DNA of 64,000 nt from contig JBCAML010000006.1 of the NCBI GenBank assembly GCA_038503075.1, positions 1,054,001-1,118,000 of the forward strand. The letters run 5' to 3'. This stretch comes from Gyromitra esculenta (lineage: Eukaryota > Ascomycota > Pezizomycetes > Pezizales > Discinaceae). The translations under genes and the position numbers were made by a program. Numbering within the stretch: the first letter of the stretch is position 1; the number at the start of each line of letters is the position of its first letter. Positions 1-11,058 of the stretch are shown piece after piece. Below the pieces are notes generated by a model. It searched no databases. It had not been told where the DNA came from and saw only the letters and a list, made by a program, of their open reading frames with translations.

Positions 1-1
1 C

Positions 2-109
2 CACTCCACTACAACCACTGCCTCTGGTAACGGTGCTATGTCTGGACCCAATGCTCCTGGATTCGCTTTGTCTGGTGTCCTAGCTGTTGTCGGGTATCTC
101 TTCATGTAA
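2..109 (+). CDS. 3' end of a GPI-anchored, Thr/Ser-rich cell-surface protein (partial)
   Basis: Only the last 35 codons are inside the window; the gene enters from the left edge. The tail starts with a run of Thr/Ser (HSTTTTASGNG), then a short polar spacer, then a hydrophobic stretch (FALSGVLAVVGYLFM) that ends at the TAA. A Thr/Ser-rich stalk followed by a small-residue cleavage region and a terminal hydrophobic segment is the usual layout of fungal GPI-anchor signals, so the product is probably attached to the plasma membrane or cell wall. The end resembles that of the complete gene at 3758-4561 (both have a GN..AM.. spacer), so the two may be diverged copies. The N-terminal domain is not visible and the function cannot be given. 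Confidence 0.6.
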   Translation, partial: HSTTTTASGNGAMSGPNAPGFALSGVLAVVGYLFM

Positions 110-1611
110 AAGGATGATATAATTGGAGGAATTTGTTACGAAAGGAAATGTAGCTAATGTCTCTTTTGTTTGGTGTCTAATCATGAGCGAATATCCTAAA
201 GTAGTAATTTAACGAATTTTAATTTCCCCGTCATACCACTTTAGTTTTCCAAGCATCACCTCCCTTGATCCCATTTGAGTCTTAGATTGGGCACAGTTGG
301 TACGGCCATTTCCAAATATCATGTGTCAATAGACCTGACGCAACTAGCAACCATCGCAAAAAAAAAAAAAAACGTTGACCAACGACGTCAACTTTGAAAG
401 CCATGAGAGAAAAACCAAGAAATAGGAAGAATAGTTATGCAGGCCACGTGTAACGCCGCTTTTCACAATTGGTTCATATTGCCACTTTGACACGACCACG
501 TTATGAATGTCCTATCACTTCAATATTCTCTGCGCAGCCGAATGGCCCTTGTGCTCTGCCTCAGGCAGTGATGCAAGGATTTACGATTAATGCATCTCAA
601 TGTCTGCCCGAGCATGGTAGAATTTTTATTTTTCACCCATAGCGTAGCCGTGATTGGTGGGACACCAAGTTTACGTGACTTCATACCATCCATAAAATCC
701 GATGCTGGGGGGGTTGGGCCAAGTGTGGTGGTTGGCATACGTATTCAACGGGAAGCCTGGTAGTTCATAAGAGGCCGATATGCCGGGGTCCTGGTTGGGC
801 GGAACAGTGTTGATCATTGGTGTCTCGCTTGTGCTGAATCCTTGTCTTGCCTGATTGCTTGCCCCGATTATCCGTGCGCAAACATAAATAAACGAGGAAC
901 TTGCGGATCCCAGGCTGCAGCAGCCCAGCAGTCGGCGGCCTTGGGCTCCTTTGTCGCGGGACAAGGATTTAAGATGGAGCTGGGTGGTTGGCGCGAGTGA
1001 CCACCTGTGATTGCATCCACTGTAGGCACGATCTTCATACTCGAGGCTGGACCAATTTCGCGACGAAGAGATTGGACTGGTCGGGAACGAGAGATGCGAC
1101 TCGTGATAAAGAAGTACCGGGCACTGGTGGCCTGATGTGGGGGGGATGGCGAATAACGAGACCTGCACAGTTGCAGGATGCATTAAACTCTAATTTGCGG
1201 TAAACCCCTGGGTATATCGTACTCAAGCTTGATAGATATCGTTGCATAATCATCCGTTCATCTTGAAGGGATGTTTGTTTTTGTGATTGTTTGTTTTTTT
1301 CTGGTGAGATCACTGTTTACTTTAATTTGAGTGTGGGGCGGCTTCTTATAGTTATATGTATATGTGTATGGGTTGCCCCGGCCCACGCAGGCACCGTTTT
1401 ATAATATATGCATTTAGCTTTTTCTCCGAGTTGGAAAGGGAACGTTGTACCCCGGAATCTGTAACCTTGCATTGGGGGGGGGGTTTCCCCTTCACATCTT
1501 TCGATTTCTGTGCACGCTTCCGTCCAATACCGGTGTCCAGAAAGGTCCTGTCGCACAAGCTCGTTTAGCTTATGAGCAGTTACTTCACTCTAGTGTACAT
1601 ATACATGTATC
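110..1611. other. Intergenic stretch with one weak coding candidate
   Basis: No confident gene. On the minus strand about 671-880 there is an open stretch ending at a TAA (stop at 671-673), with protein-like text such as NQDPGISASYELPGF and YANHHTWPNPPSIG. It could be a terminal exon of an unknown gene whose upstream exons I cannot place, or chance. The rest is low-complexity (an A run near 359-372 and a G run near 1474-1483). Confidence 0.35.
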
Positions 1612-1613
1612 TA

Positions 1614-1736
1614 CTCGTATTCTCATGACGTTTTTAAAACGGGCTACCTCTGCATCCCATATAAAATAGGTAGGTTCAGGGCAGTTTGTATGATATGCGG
1701 GCCTGGCCCATTTTAAAAACGTCATGAGAGTACGAG
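1614..1736. mobile_element. TA-flanked MITE, family A, copy 1 (123 bp)
   Basis: A 123-bp element with long imperfect terminal inverted repeats. The left end reads CTCGTATTCTCATGACGTTT and the right end is close to its reverse complement (AACGTCATGAGAGTACGAG). It is flanked by TA on both sides (1612-1613 and 1737-1738), the target duplication of Tc1/mariner/pogo transposons. There is no coding capacity, so it is a non-autonomous, MITE-like element. A second copy of exactly the same length is at 14836-14958. Confidence 0.85.
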
Positions 1737-1738
1737 TA

Positions 1739-2170
1739 CTGTGGTGGCACACCGATCCTCTCCTCCCGTTACATAGTAGATAATAAGTGGTGCTTATGTC
1801 CCCTACTGGCGATTGAGATCTATAGCTTAGGATCTAGGATCTTGCATCTTTCCATCTACACAAAAATATTAGCCATCATGCGGTTCAATTTTATTGTAAG
1901 TAAGGTTTCTATGTCCGTAACTTCGCAAGGCCGCTCTTTTGGATCAGAGAACTGCAAAATGTTGCAGTTCTCAGTTTCGGCGGGACCAGTATCTGATCCC
2001 TTGTCACCGACAAATTAGTGATAAATTATAGCCATCATAAACGTATAAACTGCATAGAGTTTCCTCACTAAGCCTGAATGACTGATCGGCTTATAATGTA
2101 ACTCTACAGCTCGTGGTAACGCATCAATCGACACATTACCCACACAAAAGGTGGTGGTAGAGGCACAAAT
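1739..2170. other. Intergenic, nothing recognised
   Basis: AT-rich spacer between the MITE and the GATGCTTT repeat tract. No ORF with coding character and no RNA gene seen. Confidence 0.5.
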
Positions 2171-2433
2171 TGATGCTTTAACAGGGGATGGGTTATGGTA
2201 AAGCATCTATGGATGCTTTACCTGATGCTTTAACCTGACGCTTTTCCAACATACACATTTCCATGATGCTTTTCCAGGACACATTAGCTATACAGAACCC
2301 CAAATACACGTGCACATTAACTTGATACTTTTCCCGATGCTTTCCCCTGATGCCTTTGCCACATACACATTACCTGATGCTTTAACTGATGCCTTACCTG
2401 ATGCCTTAACCTGATGCTTTACCTGATGCATTA
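2171..2433. repeat. Degenerate minisatellite built on TGATGCTTTA
   Basis: About thirteen variants of a core TGATGCTTTA (also TGATGCCTTA, TGACGCTTTT, TGATACTTTT, CGATGCTTTC) recur within about 260 bp, often linked by acC or acAC. Spacing varies from about 12 to over 30 bases, so the array is decayed or expanded irregularly. Near 2280-2300 and 2355-2380 the units are separated by a second repeated phrase (acatacacatt). It is not inside a recognisable gene. Confidence 0.75.
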
Positions 2434-3757
2434 CTGCGACATGTAGAGTAATGGCCTGAAGTCTTGACAGAGACTTAATGTTCTCTGTCGATGCCTGTAC
2501 GCTTGTACTCGTAATGGCAGGAATATATAACTACTATTAATACATTTCTATCAACAACTCCTGCTCATTCCATGCACGTAGTTTTTGTTGCGTGCGGGGT
2601 TCTTATAACCTCGGAGCAATGAAACAATAGCTGTAGGTTAAACCTCCCATGTATGTTAATATATAATTTCTTATATTGGTAGTAGTTTTAGATACATACG
2701 AGTATGTAGTTTGGAGGGGGGGCTGAAAGCAAGTATTTAGGCTATAACCAGTTTGATTTGTAGGGAGTAGTAATCGGTTTGCAGAGGTAGAGTACATACA
2801 GCTATAAGTTGCTAAAAACCAAAGAATATCACGCAAGTGAAGTCAACCTAGAGAGAAGTACCGGTATAGGTTGTAGTTTCTCAAAAAATACTTAGGAGAG
2901 TATTAAGTACAGCTGTACGAATATTATAGACTGTTCGAGACTTTAGATGGATGGGACTAGAGGAAGTGGGCGTGCTCGAGAGATTGAAATTAGCTCGATG
3001 TTTGTTGGTGAAGGTCGCGAGTATTTAATCTAAGCGGAAAGTATCGCGTTGGGTGATTAATAGAGACAATGGGAATGCTATGGTTTTGAGTAATACATTG
3101 CTATTCGGAAAAACCTATGTGGGCGAAATGGATTTTGAGAGATCGCGGTCGGTTTGAAGCTCCTGCTCCTAGGCGGGTCCAAGAATTAGTATCAGCCATG
3201 TAGAATATTTTTTTTAGTATTATGTATATGTAGTTAAAATTTGTTAATACTTATTAGGGTATGTATCCAGTCTTAGAAATTCCAGAATCTTTCACCTTAG
3301 CGTAATTAAAACATGAAGTATCACTCATTTGCTAGATAGCATAAGCCAACGAGAACACGAGGCCCTGGTAATGTTCGATTTTAACTGAGGACTCCACGAA
3401 GTCTAAATCTAAAAAATGATGAAAATGCTAAAAGAGATCGTGGTGTATGTGTATGTATCAGGGATTGAAGATTATTTTCTTGGGAACTCAGTGATTGGCT
3501 TGACTGGACGCCCATGTCAAAAAAAACAATCCAATTGAAAACTTAGTCGAAATAGTTTGTTCACGTGGTGGTGCGTGATGTGTCTTCGTATACGTTGGTG
3601 AAACGCTTTTTTTTCTTGTTGCTCAGCCCTGAGATACTATTTATAATTCCCCACAATCCTTCAAATATGAAGCTCCATCCATCCCGGTCGCAGATCCCAC
3701 TCTCCATCTTTAATAACCGTCGAACCATTTTGACCTAGTAACGTTATCGTCTTCACC
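2434..3757. other. Upstream spacer of the secreted-protein gene
   Basis: No supported gene. The last 150 bases before the ATG at 3758 contain a TATA-like TATTTATA near 3639-3646 and pyrimidine-rich sequence, consistent with a fungal core promoter for the downstream gene. Confidence 0.4.
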
Positions 3758-4561
3758 ATGAGGGGTACATTCGGAATTTTGATTACCGCCATCTTGGCTG
3801 CGGCACATGTCGTGCATGCGCAGACAACAACATCGCTCAGGGATGTGACAGGATTTGGACCGTGCTCTCAGTGTCGGCTTCTTGGAAACTCGGAGGAACT
3901 CGTGCCGTGCTCACAAATGTGGAGGGATTTGCTTGAAACGTGTGTATCTGTGCTGTCTTTAATTTTATCTCTTCCGCCAAGTTATGGTAGTCTGATTGGA
4001 TTTCTTGTTCATCCATTTAATGCTCTATTTGATCCATTATTCAATCGCTGAATCTCCCTAGCTGAGGCATCAAGTACATCATGCTGACATACCCATAGCT
4101 GCTCTTCCCCACAATGTAGCAGTAGCATGTCTTCCCTCCAGAGCGCTGTCTTCAATATCAGGGACTGCACTGCCACTCCACCCCCGTTACCTGGTGGAAC
4201 AGCTATCTATAATTGGCCAGGCTCGAACACGCTCGGTAGCGGTACGATTATAATTATTGCAACTACTGTTACCACTGGGGGGACTTCTAGTACGACCACC
4301 GCTTCTATCACGACCACCGCTTCCACCACGACAACCGTGTCTAGCACGACAACCGCCTCCAGCACGACAACATCTCATTCAGATAGAACCATCGACTCGT
4401 CGACGACATCATCCACATCGGAGACCACCGCAACTTCTTCTGCTTCCACAACGAGCAGTAGTGTTGTAACGGTGCCAACAGGAAATGCCGCTGCCATGGG
4501 GAGTGTCCCTAGATGGGTCGAAGGACTTGTCTTTCTGGCTGGTTGGATTTTCACTCTGTAG
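3758..4561 (+). CDS. Secreted Cys-containing, Thr/Ser-rich GPI-anchored protein, unknown function
   Basis: Two exons, 3758-3939 and 4099-4561, separated by a 159-nt intron (donor GTGTGTAT, branch GCTGAC, acceptor CCCATAG). The joined length is 645 nt, giving 214 residues. Residues 1-21 form a classical signal peptide (MRGTFGILITAILAAAHVVHA). A short cysteine-containing domain follows (GPCSQC, VPC, TCC, QC, RDC), then a long low-complexity Thr/Ser stalk (TTTAS, STTT repeats), then a C-terminal hydrophobic tail (GLVFLAGWIFTL) typical of a GPI signal. The product should sit on the cell surface. Seven cysteines are visible in the small domain; this does not give the eight-Cys CFEM pattern, so I do not assign that family. 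The fragment at the left edge may be a paralog. The internal ATG at 4127 is unlikely to be the start because the upstream exon supplies the signal peptide. Confidence 0.7.
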
Positions 4562-4956
4562 TGGCGTTTCCTTTGTTTCTCAATAATTTTCAATAATTTC
4601 TATGGAAAGGGCTCGTTTATTGATATCGATCGATGGACGTGGAGACTTGACAGGGTTCAAATTTTGTTGGAGATACTTCCAATCACGGATGGGAGAGATA
4701 TATTAGGACGATCAAATTTACTTCTCTGCTTAAGTATTACTATTGAAAATCGAAGACCATTCCCATCTTTTGTTAACGAATAACCGTATCGACTAAAGGT
4801 GATGAGACAGTTTATGAAAGGGCCGGAAACACGCAGAGGCCTAAATCCAAACGAGATATCGTGATGATAATAATTATAGCAGTAGTTAAAACGGGCCGAT
4901 TTGACAATGTCACCAGAACTCCAAACCCCAGATTCCTCCCGTACCATCCTATCAAC

Positions 4957-5496
4957 TTAAATTTTAAGGGTTTCCAACCCGCTAAAGAATTCCTTTTGGA
5001 AATCCATGTTGAGATTGAGATTTCCAACAGTGCTAGTTTCCCCATTCTTCGAGGCATGGGGGAATTTGATGTCGATATACATCACACTAAACATAGCGCT
5101 GACGCGGAAGGTTGAATCATTGAAGCCACATGCTTTAAGCAGCCGACATAGATAATCTCCGAATTGGTTGGAATAAGGCATCAACGCATGGGGAAGTTCG
5201 CCAGACAGTAAAGTTAATGGTTTATCAGGGTCGAGAGCGTAAGCTGGTAGGAGTGCTATATCGTCTTTATTTTCATGGAGATTCTTGAATTCGGTTTTGA
5301 TTTTCTCTATGGTCTTGTGGCCCGCCGAGATAAGCCAGTCTCGAGCCGCAGCGTCTAGATTGGCGTGCTTCTGGAGGTTGATGTAGGAGATCACCTGTGT
5401 AAAGGCATCCCCAATTGCTGTGAGGTCGGGGAAGGGTATTTCGGTAGGGGTGGCCGTGGTGTTAGCGAGCTTCTCTGGTGAGGCAAGATTAGCCAT
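4957..5496 (-). CDS. Uncharacterised 179-residue protein, paralog 1 of the pair around the alpha-xylosidase
   Basis: Single-exon ORF of 179 residues starting MANLASPEKLANTT. I do not recognise the family. It aligns end to end with the protein at 9506-10042. Shared blocks in order are IPFPDL.AIGDAFTQ (about 21-35), LDA.A.DWL..AG (about 47-59), LPAYAL.PDK.L (about 82-93), ALM.Y.NQF.DYL..LL.ACGFN (about 102-124) and DFQKEFF.G.E.LK at the C-terminus. It has no signal peptide or membrane segment and is probably soluble, mostly helical with a C-terminal beta-rich part. It is convergent with the GPI-protein gene (395 bp apart) and divergent from the GH31 gene. Confidence 0.75.
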   Translation of the reverse strand: MANLASPEKLANTTATPTEIPFPDLTAIGDAFTQVISYINLQKHANLDAAARDWLISAGHKTIEKIKTEFKNLHENKDDIALLPAYALDPDKPLTLLSGELPHALMPYSNQFGDYLCRLLKACGFNDSTFRVSAMFSVMYIDIKFPHASKNGETSTVGNLNLNMDFQKEFFSGLETLKI

Positions 5497-6403
5497 CGGA
5501 ATAGGTTATACGACGCAAGGGTAGATGGTTTGGTAGCGTTTTATGGTGAAGAATCTCTGTAATGTAATTTAATGTGTAAGCCTTAGCAGCTGTCCGTCAG
5601 GCCCTCGGGTAGCAATTTACGTGGTCTCTTACGTAAGCGCAGTGACCGTGATTGCTGCCTGAGGTACAAGTATATATCACGACACGTGCTACTTGAATTA
5701 AGATGGAGCGAGGATAAACATCCTAAATCCGAGGTGTCGCCGTCCCGGGTTTTTGCAAAAAATAAGACTCGACAAGGGCACGGGTGGTGGACTGTGTGAC
5801 GGTCAGGCGGATATATCCCGGCGTTACACGGTGGTCACGCTGTATATTTAGGTTGGCGGGAGCGAATTAGCAAAATATGGCAGAAGAGCTGCTAACTAGG
5901 CCAAATGAATGCGGTCTACCCCACACTCAGTACCGGCGTTCACGGTAGGCTATTCGGAACATCTTCCTTCGGAGTCCGAGAAGTGATACCACCCACCTCT
6001 CACCCCCCACCACCCTCTTCAACCGGAATTAGACCACCAAGCATGTAGGTACAAAGCAACCGTTAATAAAATGTATTTACATCCGGTGAACTATCTACTT
6101 TGTCTTGCATGACCCCCGCAATCCATCCCCGCCTGTCCTCGAAATGTTCTGCCGGCAGAATTGATAGTCTACTAAACGTTGTCATAAAGCCTAAACGGCA
6201 GTGTCTGGGAGTGATGAGCAGAGGGGTAATGAATGAATTTCCCCGATGACCGACGAATTCTTTTTAAAAGTCTGCCTTTAAATAAAGGCCTTTCGAGAGA
6301 AGGGTTTTTGTGTTTTTTGTAGAGTGATAACTGACGGCGTCTAGCTGTCATTAAAATTGCTACGACGTGACATTTGAGCAGCCAATTCCTCGTTGAAGCA
6401 ACA
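5497..6403. promoter_or_regulatory. Divergent promoter region between paralog 1 and the alpha-xylosidase gene
   Basis: A 907-bp spacer between two divergently transcribed genes. No ORF of coding character. It contains CACGTG (near 5683), an E-box-like core, and pyrimidine-rich tracts (5995-6020). Actual factors cannot be named from the sequence. Confidence 0.4.
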
Positions 6404-8932
6404 ATGAAGTTCCGTGATGGTGAGACGAGATCTCCTTCAATTGGACCTAGAGCGGTGAGAATAATGTGCTGATGTGTTATGTTGTGGGTAGGCATGTGGC
6501 TTGTGAAGGAGGGGATAAGAATCGAATACGCCGAGGACGTTCATAAAATTACCCAAAGCCCTGATGGCAATTCACTAAGCCTGCTCTGCCCTACCAGGAA
6601 TATTCGCTCCCGTGGCGATACTTTGAACTTGTCAACCTTGACAATTGTATGTTGCAATTTCTCTCGCGAAATACTAATCGAGGATGCTAATTTTTCAATA
6701 GGACGTTGAAGCTGCATTCGACGATGTCATTGCTATTACAACAAGACATTGGAAGGGTGCCCAGAACCCAGGCCCTCATTATGAACTGTATCCGGATGGA
6801 AGGCCTGCAACTTCTGCGAAGATAAGTACTTCGGATAATGGGACTACACTTACTTCCGGGAATCTCTCCTGTACTATCTCTTCAGATGTAAGAATTCCAC
6901 TATTCATGTTCTTATTAAAAGATTTCTAACAGATTTACAGCCTCATACGTTTGATATCAATTTCCACGATGCCATCACCAACAAATCCATAACCTCGTTG
7001 CAAAGTCGCTCTGTCGGCCTTGTATACACCCCAGCTCCAACATCTCCAATCACCCTCGGTGACATGACCGGTTACTCCCATTATATTTTTACACAACATA
7101 ATCTTGCAGTTGGCGAGTCCATCTTCGGTCTTGGCGAACGTTTCACCGCTTTCAACAAAGTTGGTCAGTCAATGACTCTGTATAATGCCGATGGCGGTAC
7201 CTCGTCAGAGCAGGCATACAAGAACGTGCCTTTCTATCTCTCCTCGAACGGCTACGGCGTGTTCATCGACCACGCCGAACCGGTCGACCTCGAGATTGGG
7301 TCTGAGCGGTCATGTAGACTCCAGGCGAGTGTCAAGGGACAAAGACTGAAATGGTATATTATCTACGGCCCAGATCCAAAAGAGATCCTGCGCAAATATA
7401 CTGCACTCACCGGAAAGCCTGCAAAGGTCCCATCGTGGAGTTTTGGGCTATGGCTTAGCACGTCCTTCACGACGTCCTATGACGAGGTCACAGTCGGGAG
7501 CTTTCTCGATGGTATGAAGCAGCGTGAGATCTCCGTGCATGTCTTTCACTACGACTGCTTTTGGATGCGTGAATTCCATTGGTGCGATTTCGAGTTCTCA
7601 AAGGAGCACTTTCCCGATCCAAAATCTATGATGACCAGACTTCGTGAAGAGCGTCCAGGCCTCAAATTCTGTGTCTGGATTAACCCGTATTTGGGAGACG
7701 CATCACCGGTCTTCACCGAGGCTGCGGAAAAGGGTTATTTGCTCAAACGTACTAACGGTGACGTCTGGCAGTGGGATCTCTGGCAGGCTGGTATGGGCTT
7801 AGTCGACTTCACCAACCCAGCTGCCTGTGAATGGTATGTCTCAAAGCTAGAATCCCTTTTCGATGTGGGTGTCGACTGTCTCAAAACAGATTTTGGCGAA
7901 CGCATTCCAGACAAGGATGTAGTGTGGTTCGACAAGTCACTCGACCCAGCAAAAATGCACAACTACTATGCATTCCTATACAATGAGGTTGTATTCAAAG
8001 CTTTACAGAGGAGATATGGAAAAGATCAGGCAGTACTGTTTGCAAGGAGTGCGACAGCGGGGACACAACGATTCCCGCTGCAGTGGGGTGGTGATTGCGA
8101 AAGCACGTTTGAAGCAATGGCTGAAAGCTTGCGAGGTGGACTGAGCTTGGGAGTAAGTGGGTTCGCGTATTGGAGTGTTGACATCGGCGGGTTTGAGGGA
8201 AAACCAGACGCCAGTGTGTACAAGAGATGGGTTGCATTCGGCCTGCTATGTTCCCACTCAAGATTACACGGAAGTAACTCCTACCGTGTGCCATGGGCTA
8301 TCGACGAAGAATCCTCCGACGTTCTTCGCACATTCACCGACTTGAAATGTAGACTTATGCCGTACCTCTACTCTCAAGCAATGTCCTCCACCACCTCCGG
8401 GCTTCCTGTCTCCCTCCGGGCTATGTTCCTCGAGTTCCCTAACGATCCCACTGTCTGGTTTCTCGATCGTCAATACATGCTCGGAGATTCACTCCTTGTT
8501 GCACCTATATTCACCGAGTCCGGCGAAGTTGACTTTTACCTTCCTGAGGGTAAATGGACCTCATGGTTCACTGGTGAAGTCAAGGTTGGGCCGACATGGG
8601 TCAAGGAGAAACATGGATATTTAAGTTGTCCGATCTATGTGCGAGAGGGAAGTATTTTGGTGTTGGGTAAAGTTGGAGAGAAGAGGGTCGTGTATGATTA
8701 TTTTGAGGATGTGCAGATAGTCGTTGTGCAGCCAGTTAATGGGAAGGATGCGAGGGCGCCTGTGCAATTAGTAGATAATGAAGGAGAAGCGAAGGGAGAA
8801 ATCACATTGAAGGGTGGAGAGCTAGTGCTTCCGGCGAGTGTGAAGGAAGGATGGAGGTTAACGGTTAACGGAGTGAGTAGAGTAGGCGTGAAGAGCGCGA
8901 AGGAGGGCGAGTCTTACAGAATCAAGATTTGA
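6404..8932 (+). CDS. GH31 alpha-xylosidase, cytosolic (YicI-like)
   Basis: Four exons: 6404-6419, 6492-6646, 6702-6887 and 6941-8932, with introns of 72, 55 and 53 nt, all GT-AG. The joined product is 782 residues. The 16-nt first exon encodes MKFRD plus one base; splicing gives MKFRDGMWLVKEG, the normal start of this family. The protein has the N-terminal beta-sandwich, a (beta/alpha)8 barrel with the catalytic nucleophile in KTDFGER (Asp436), the acid/base in WGGDCEST (Asp504), and C-terminal beta domains. The KTDFGE/WGGDC pair is that of alpha-xylosidases related to E. coli YicI rather than the WxDMNE form of secreted alpha-glucosidases. It should release alpha-1,6-xylose from xyloglucan oligosaccharides. 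There is no signal peptide, so it should act inside the cell after sugar uptake. The flanking paralog pair suggests linked function or a local duplication. Confidence 0.92.
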
Positions 8933-9505
8933 AAGCAATCTTGAGCCTCACAGTGAAAGGTATTATTTATTTCTGTATTTTATCAATTTATTAGGGTTGT
9001 GTGGTATTTTCTGTGATACATTTCGATTGAAATGCGGAGTGGTTAATACATGTAGTGAACCGGTTGCCTTAACCAACGACACCTTTGTAGGTTAAGGGTC
9101 TATCGAACGATTTGTCCTATGGTCTTCCTCTTTCTCTTCTTCTCTTCTTTCGCTTTCATAACACTGTATTCTTGTAGCTTTGTGCGTAGATATCATTGTG
9201 GTATAAATTTGCTGGTGAATTTTTTAGATACTGGTAGCTACAGTGAGATTATTATCACAGAAATTTCTATGCGAGTTCCTACTTTGTTCTACTCTGGAGC
9301 TATATATAACATACCATCATTTACACTCTGTGGGCTTACTACCACAGACACGTCTCCTTCACCTTTAGTAGTACAATTCATCCACTCGTCTCAACCACTT
9401 AAAATGCGCAACCCCTCTGGGTATGAAATTACATCTGCAATTCCCGAATGGAACCCAGTCGCCAGTCGCCTTAAAGGCGCACTCGTTCCAACCGGGCCCA
9501 ATAAA
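8933..9505. other. Spacer between alpha-xylosidase and paralog 2
   Basis: An open frame runs from 9119 into the downstream gene, but its first 129 codons are AT-rich and low in coding character (hydrophobic FLFLFFSS start), so I treat it as 5' untranslated sequence. No other feature seen. Confidence 0.45.
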
Positions 9506-10042
9506 ATGAACAACTCTGTTAAAGTCACAACTGCGCATATCCCGGCCGTGATACCCTTCCCTGATCTCTCAGCGATTGGGGATGCCTTCACACAAGCGGC
9601 ATCTTACATCAGCAACCGACAGTACGCTAGTCTGGATGCTGAAGCCCAAGATTGGCTAGCTTTGGCTGGTCGCAGGGTGATCAAAGATCTTAGAGACAAG
9701 TTCAAGAAGCTTCATTACAACAGAGATAACCCGATGTTCCTACCAGCCTACGCTCTTAACCCAGATAAATCGCTGTATATATCCTTCAGCTCAATCCCCT
9801 ATGCGCTGATGCGCTACCGTAACCAATTCGAAGACTATCTGTACCAGTTGCTTAATGCTTGTGGATTTAATGCATTAGTTTCTTCTTCCGAATTCATTGA
9901 CAAAGGTTTTATTTCGGTTAAAATTACTTTCCCTGAGCTTTCGGAGAACAAGGAAACAAAAATAATAGGGGATCTCGCTCTCGGCGCGGATTTTCAGAAG
10001 GAATTCTTTTGTGGAGTGGAGGATTTGAAAATGGAAGATTAG
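9506..10042 (+). CDS. Uncharacterised 178-residue protein, paralog 2 of the pair around the alpha-xylosidase
   Basis: I chose the ATG at 9506 (MNNSVKVTTAH), giving 178 residues, because this matches the 179-residue paralog at 4957-5496 over its whole length. An in-frame ATG at 9403 would add 34 residues and the open frame reaches 9119. Conserved blocks are IPFPDLSAIGDAFTQ, LDAEAQDWL..AG, LPAYALNPDKSL, ALMRYRNQFEDYL..LLNACGFN and DFQKEFFCGVEDLK. Identity is high in these blocks and lower between them, so the duplication is not recent. Function unknown. The two copies lie in opposite orientation and flank the GH31 gene. Confidence 0.75.
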   Translation: MNNSVKVTTAHIPAVIPFPDLSAIGDAFTQAASYISNRQYASLDAEAQDWLALAGRRVIKDLRDKFKKLHYNRDNPMFLPAYALNPDKSLYISFSSIPYALMRYRNQFEDYLYQLLNACGFNALVSSSEFIDKGFISVKITFPELSENKETKIIGDLALGADFQKEFFCGVEDLKMED

Positions 10043-11058
10043 GGGAGGAGAAAAGTTTCGAGGGGCGGGGTCGGGGACTTTATTGGTTCACTGTATCTTC
10101 TCGTTGTAGCTATTGTGTTCATGATGCATCACTCGGTACCTAAAATAGTACTGCTAGTGCGTTTATACTTTGAATTGCCCTGGTGACTCTATTGGTTAAA
10201 AGCACAAGTTCAAGAGAAGCGAGCCATCTACGATATTCACCTGGTTTCCGCCTGGTTCTTGACTTGGGGTTTGTCTGGGTGATGAAGTCTGAGATAAATA
10301 GCACGGAGGGAGAACCGGCTAGCGAGGGGGCTGAAAAGCCATTTCTGGGGGGAGTGTTGAATTGAGGGCCGAGATAAGCTGGTCGCTTGATTGTAGGTCC
10401 ATATACTTTGCTCCGATTGCATGTCTTACTTGTTGTCTTATCAAAGCTCTTGATGCTTCTGCACTATCGGATAGCCCGTCTAACTCCTGAAGCAGAACCT
10501 TTGATTGCTGAACTCCAATCCTGAAGTTGCTGGAAAGACACGGCAGATACTCCTAGCCGAAATCAAGAATATCGTCAATTCACGGTTACCGCCGGGCATC
10601 ATGCATCGCAGGTGTCAGGTGCATCGTGGGTCTTCTCGGAGAGGCTGAGATTCCCAAAACCAGGAATCGGTGCTTTCCGACAGCCGTGCGTGTGGGCTAA
10701 GTGCGCTTGACTGGGTCTAGTCCGTCAGTTTCAGACACTGTTACCCGGCGCATCGTTTGCTCCCTGCAGGCCGAACCAGTACTGCGGGACTGCTAAGCCG
10801 AGAGTGGAAGTAGGATGCTGTCATCATTCTTGAACTCTTGCGGTTCGTCGGTTCAAGTGAGTCTAAGAGTCAGTCAGTTGATCCATTGAGCCAACTCATC
10901 TTGCTTATACTTGGGAATACTCGTTCTTCTTGTCCTTCAACCTCTCTGTCCTTCAACCTCTTTCATCTCTTTCTCATCCCATTAACTTTGTTTCGTTGAA
11001 TTAAGCTTTCTGCAAATACCATCCTTGCAATTGCGTGCTCGCTATCTATAGATACATC
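10043..11058. other. Intergenic region upstream of sulfite oxidase
   Basis: About 1 kb with no supported gene. Pyrimidine-rich sequence at 10925-10985 (a repeated CTTCAACCTCT) just before the sulfite oxidase start looks like a fungal core promoter or 5' UTR tract. Confidence 0.4.

Noticed and set aside
2171..2433. CRISPR array
   Set aside because: Units are short, variable and irregularly spaced, and the genome is fungal; a decayed minisatellite fits better.
4127..4561. Separate gene starting at ATG 4127
   Set aside because: Splicing 3758-3939 to 4099 gives an in-frame product with a signal peptide and a joined length divisible by three.
9119..9505. N-terminal extension of paralog 2
   Set aside because: AT-rich, hydrophobic and absent from paralog 1, which starts at the equivalent of 9506.
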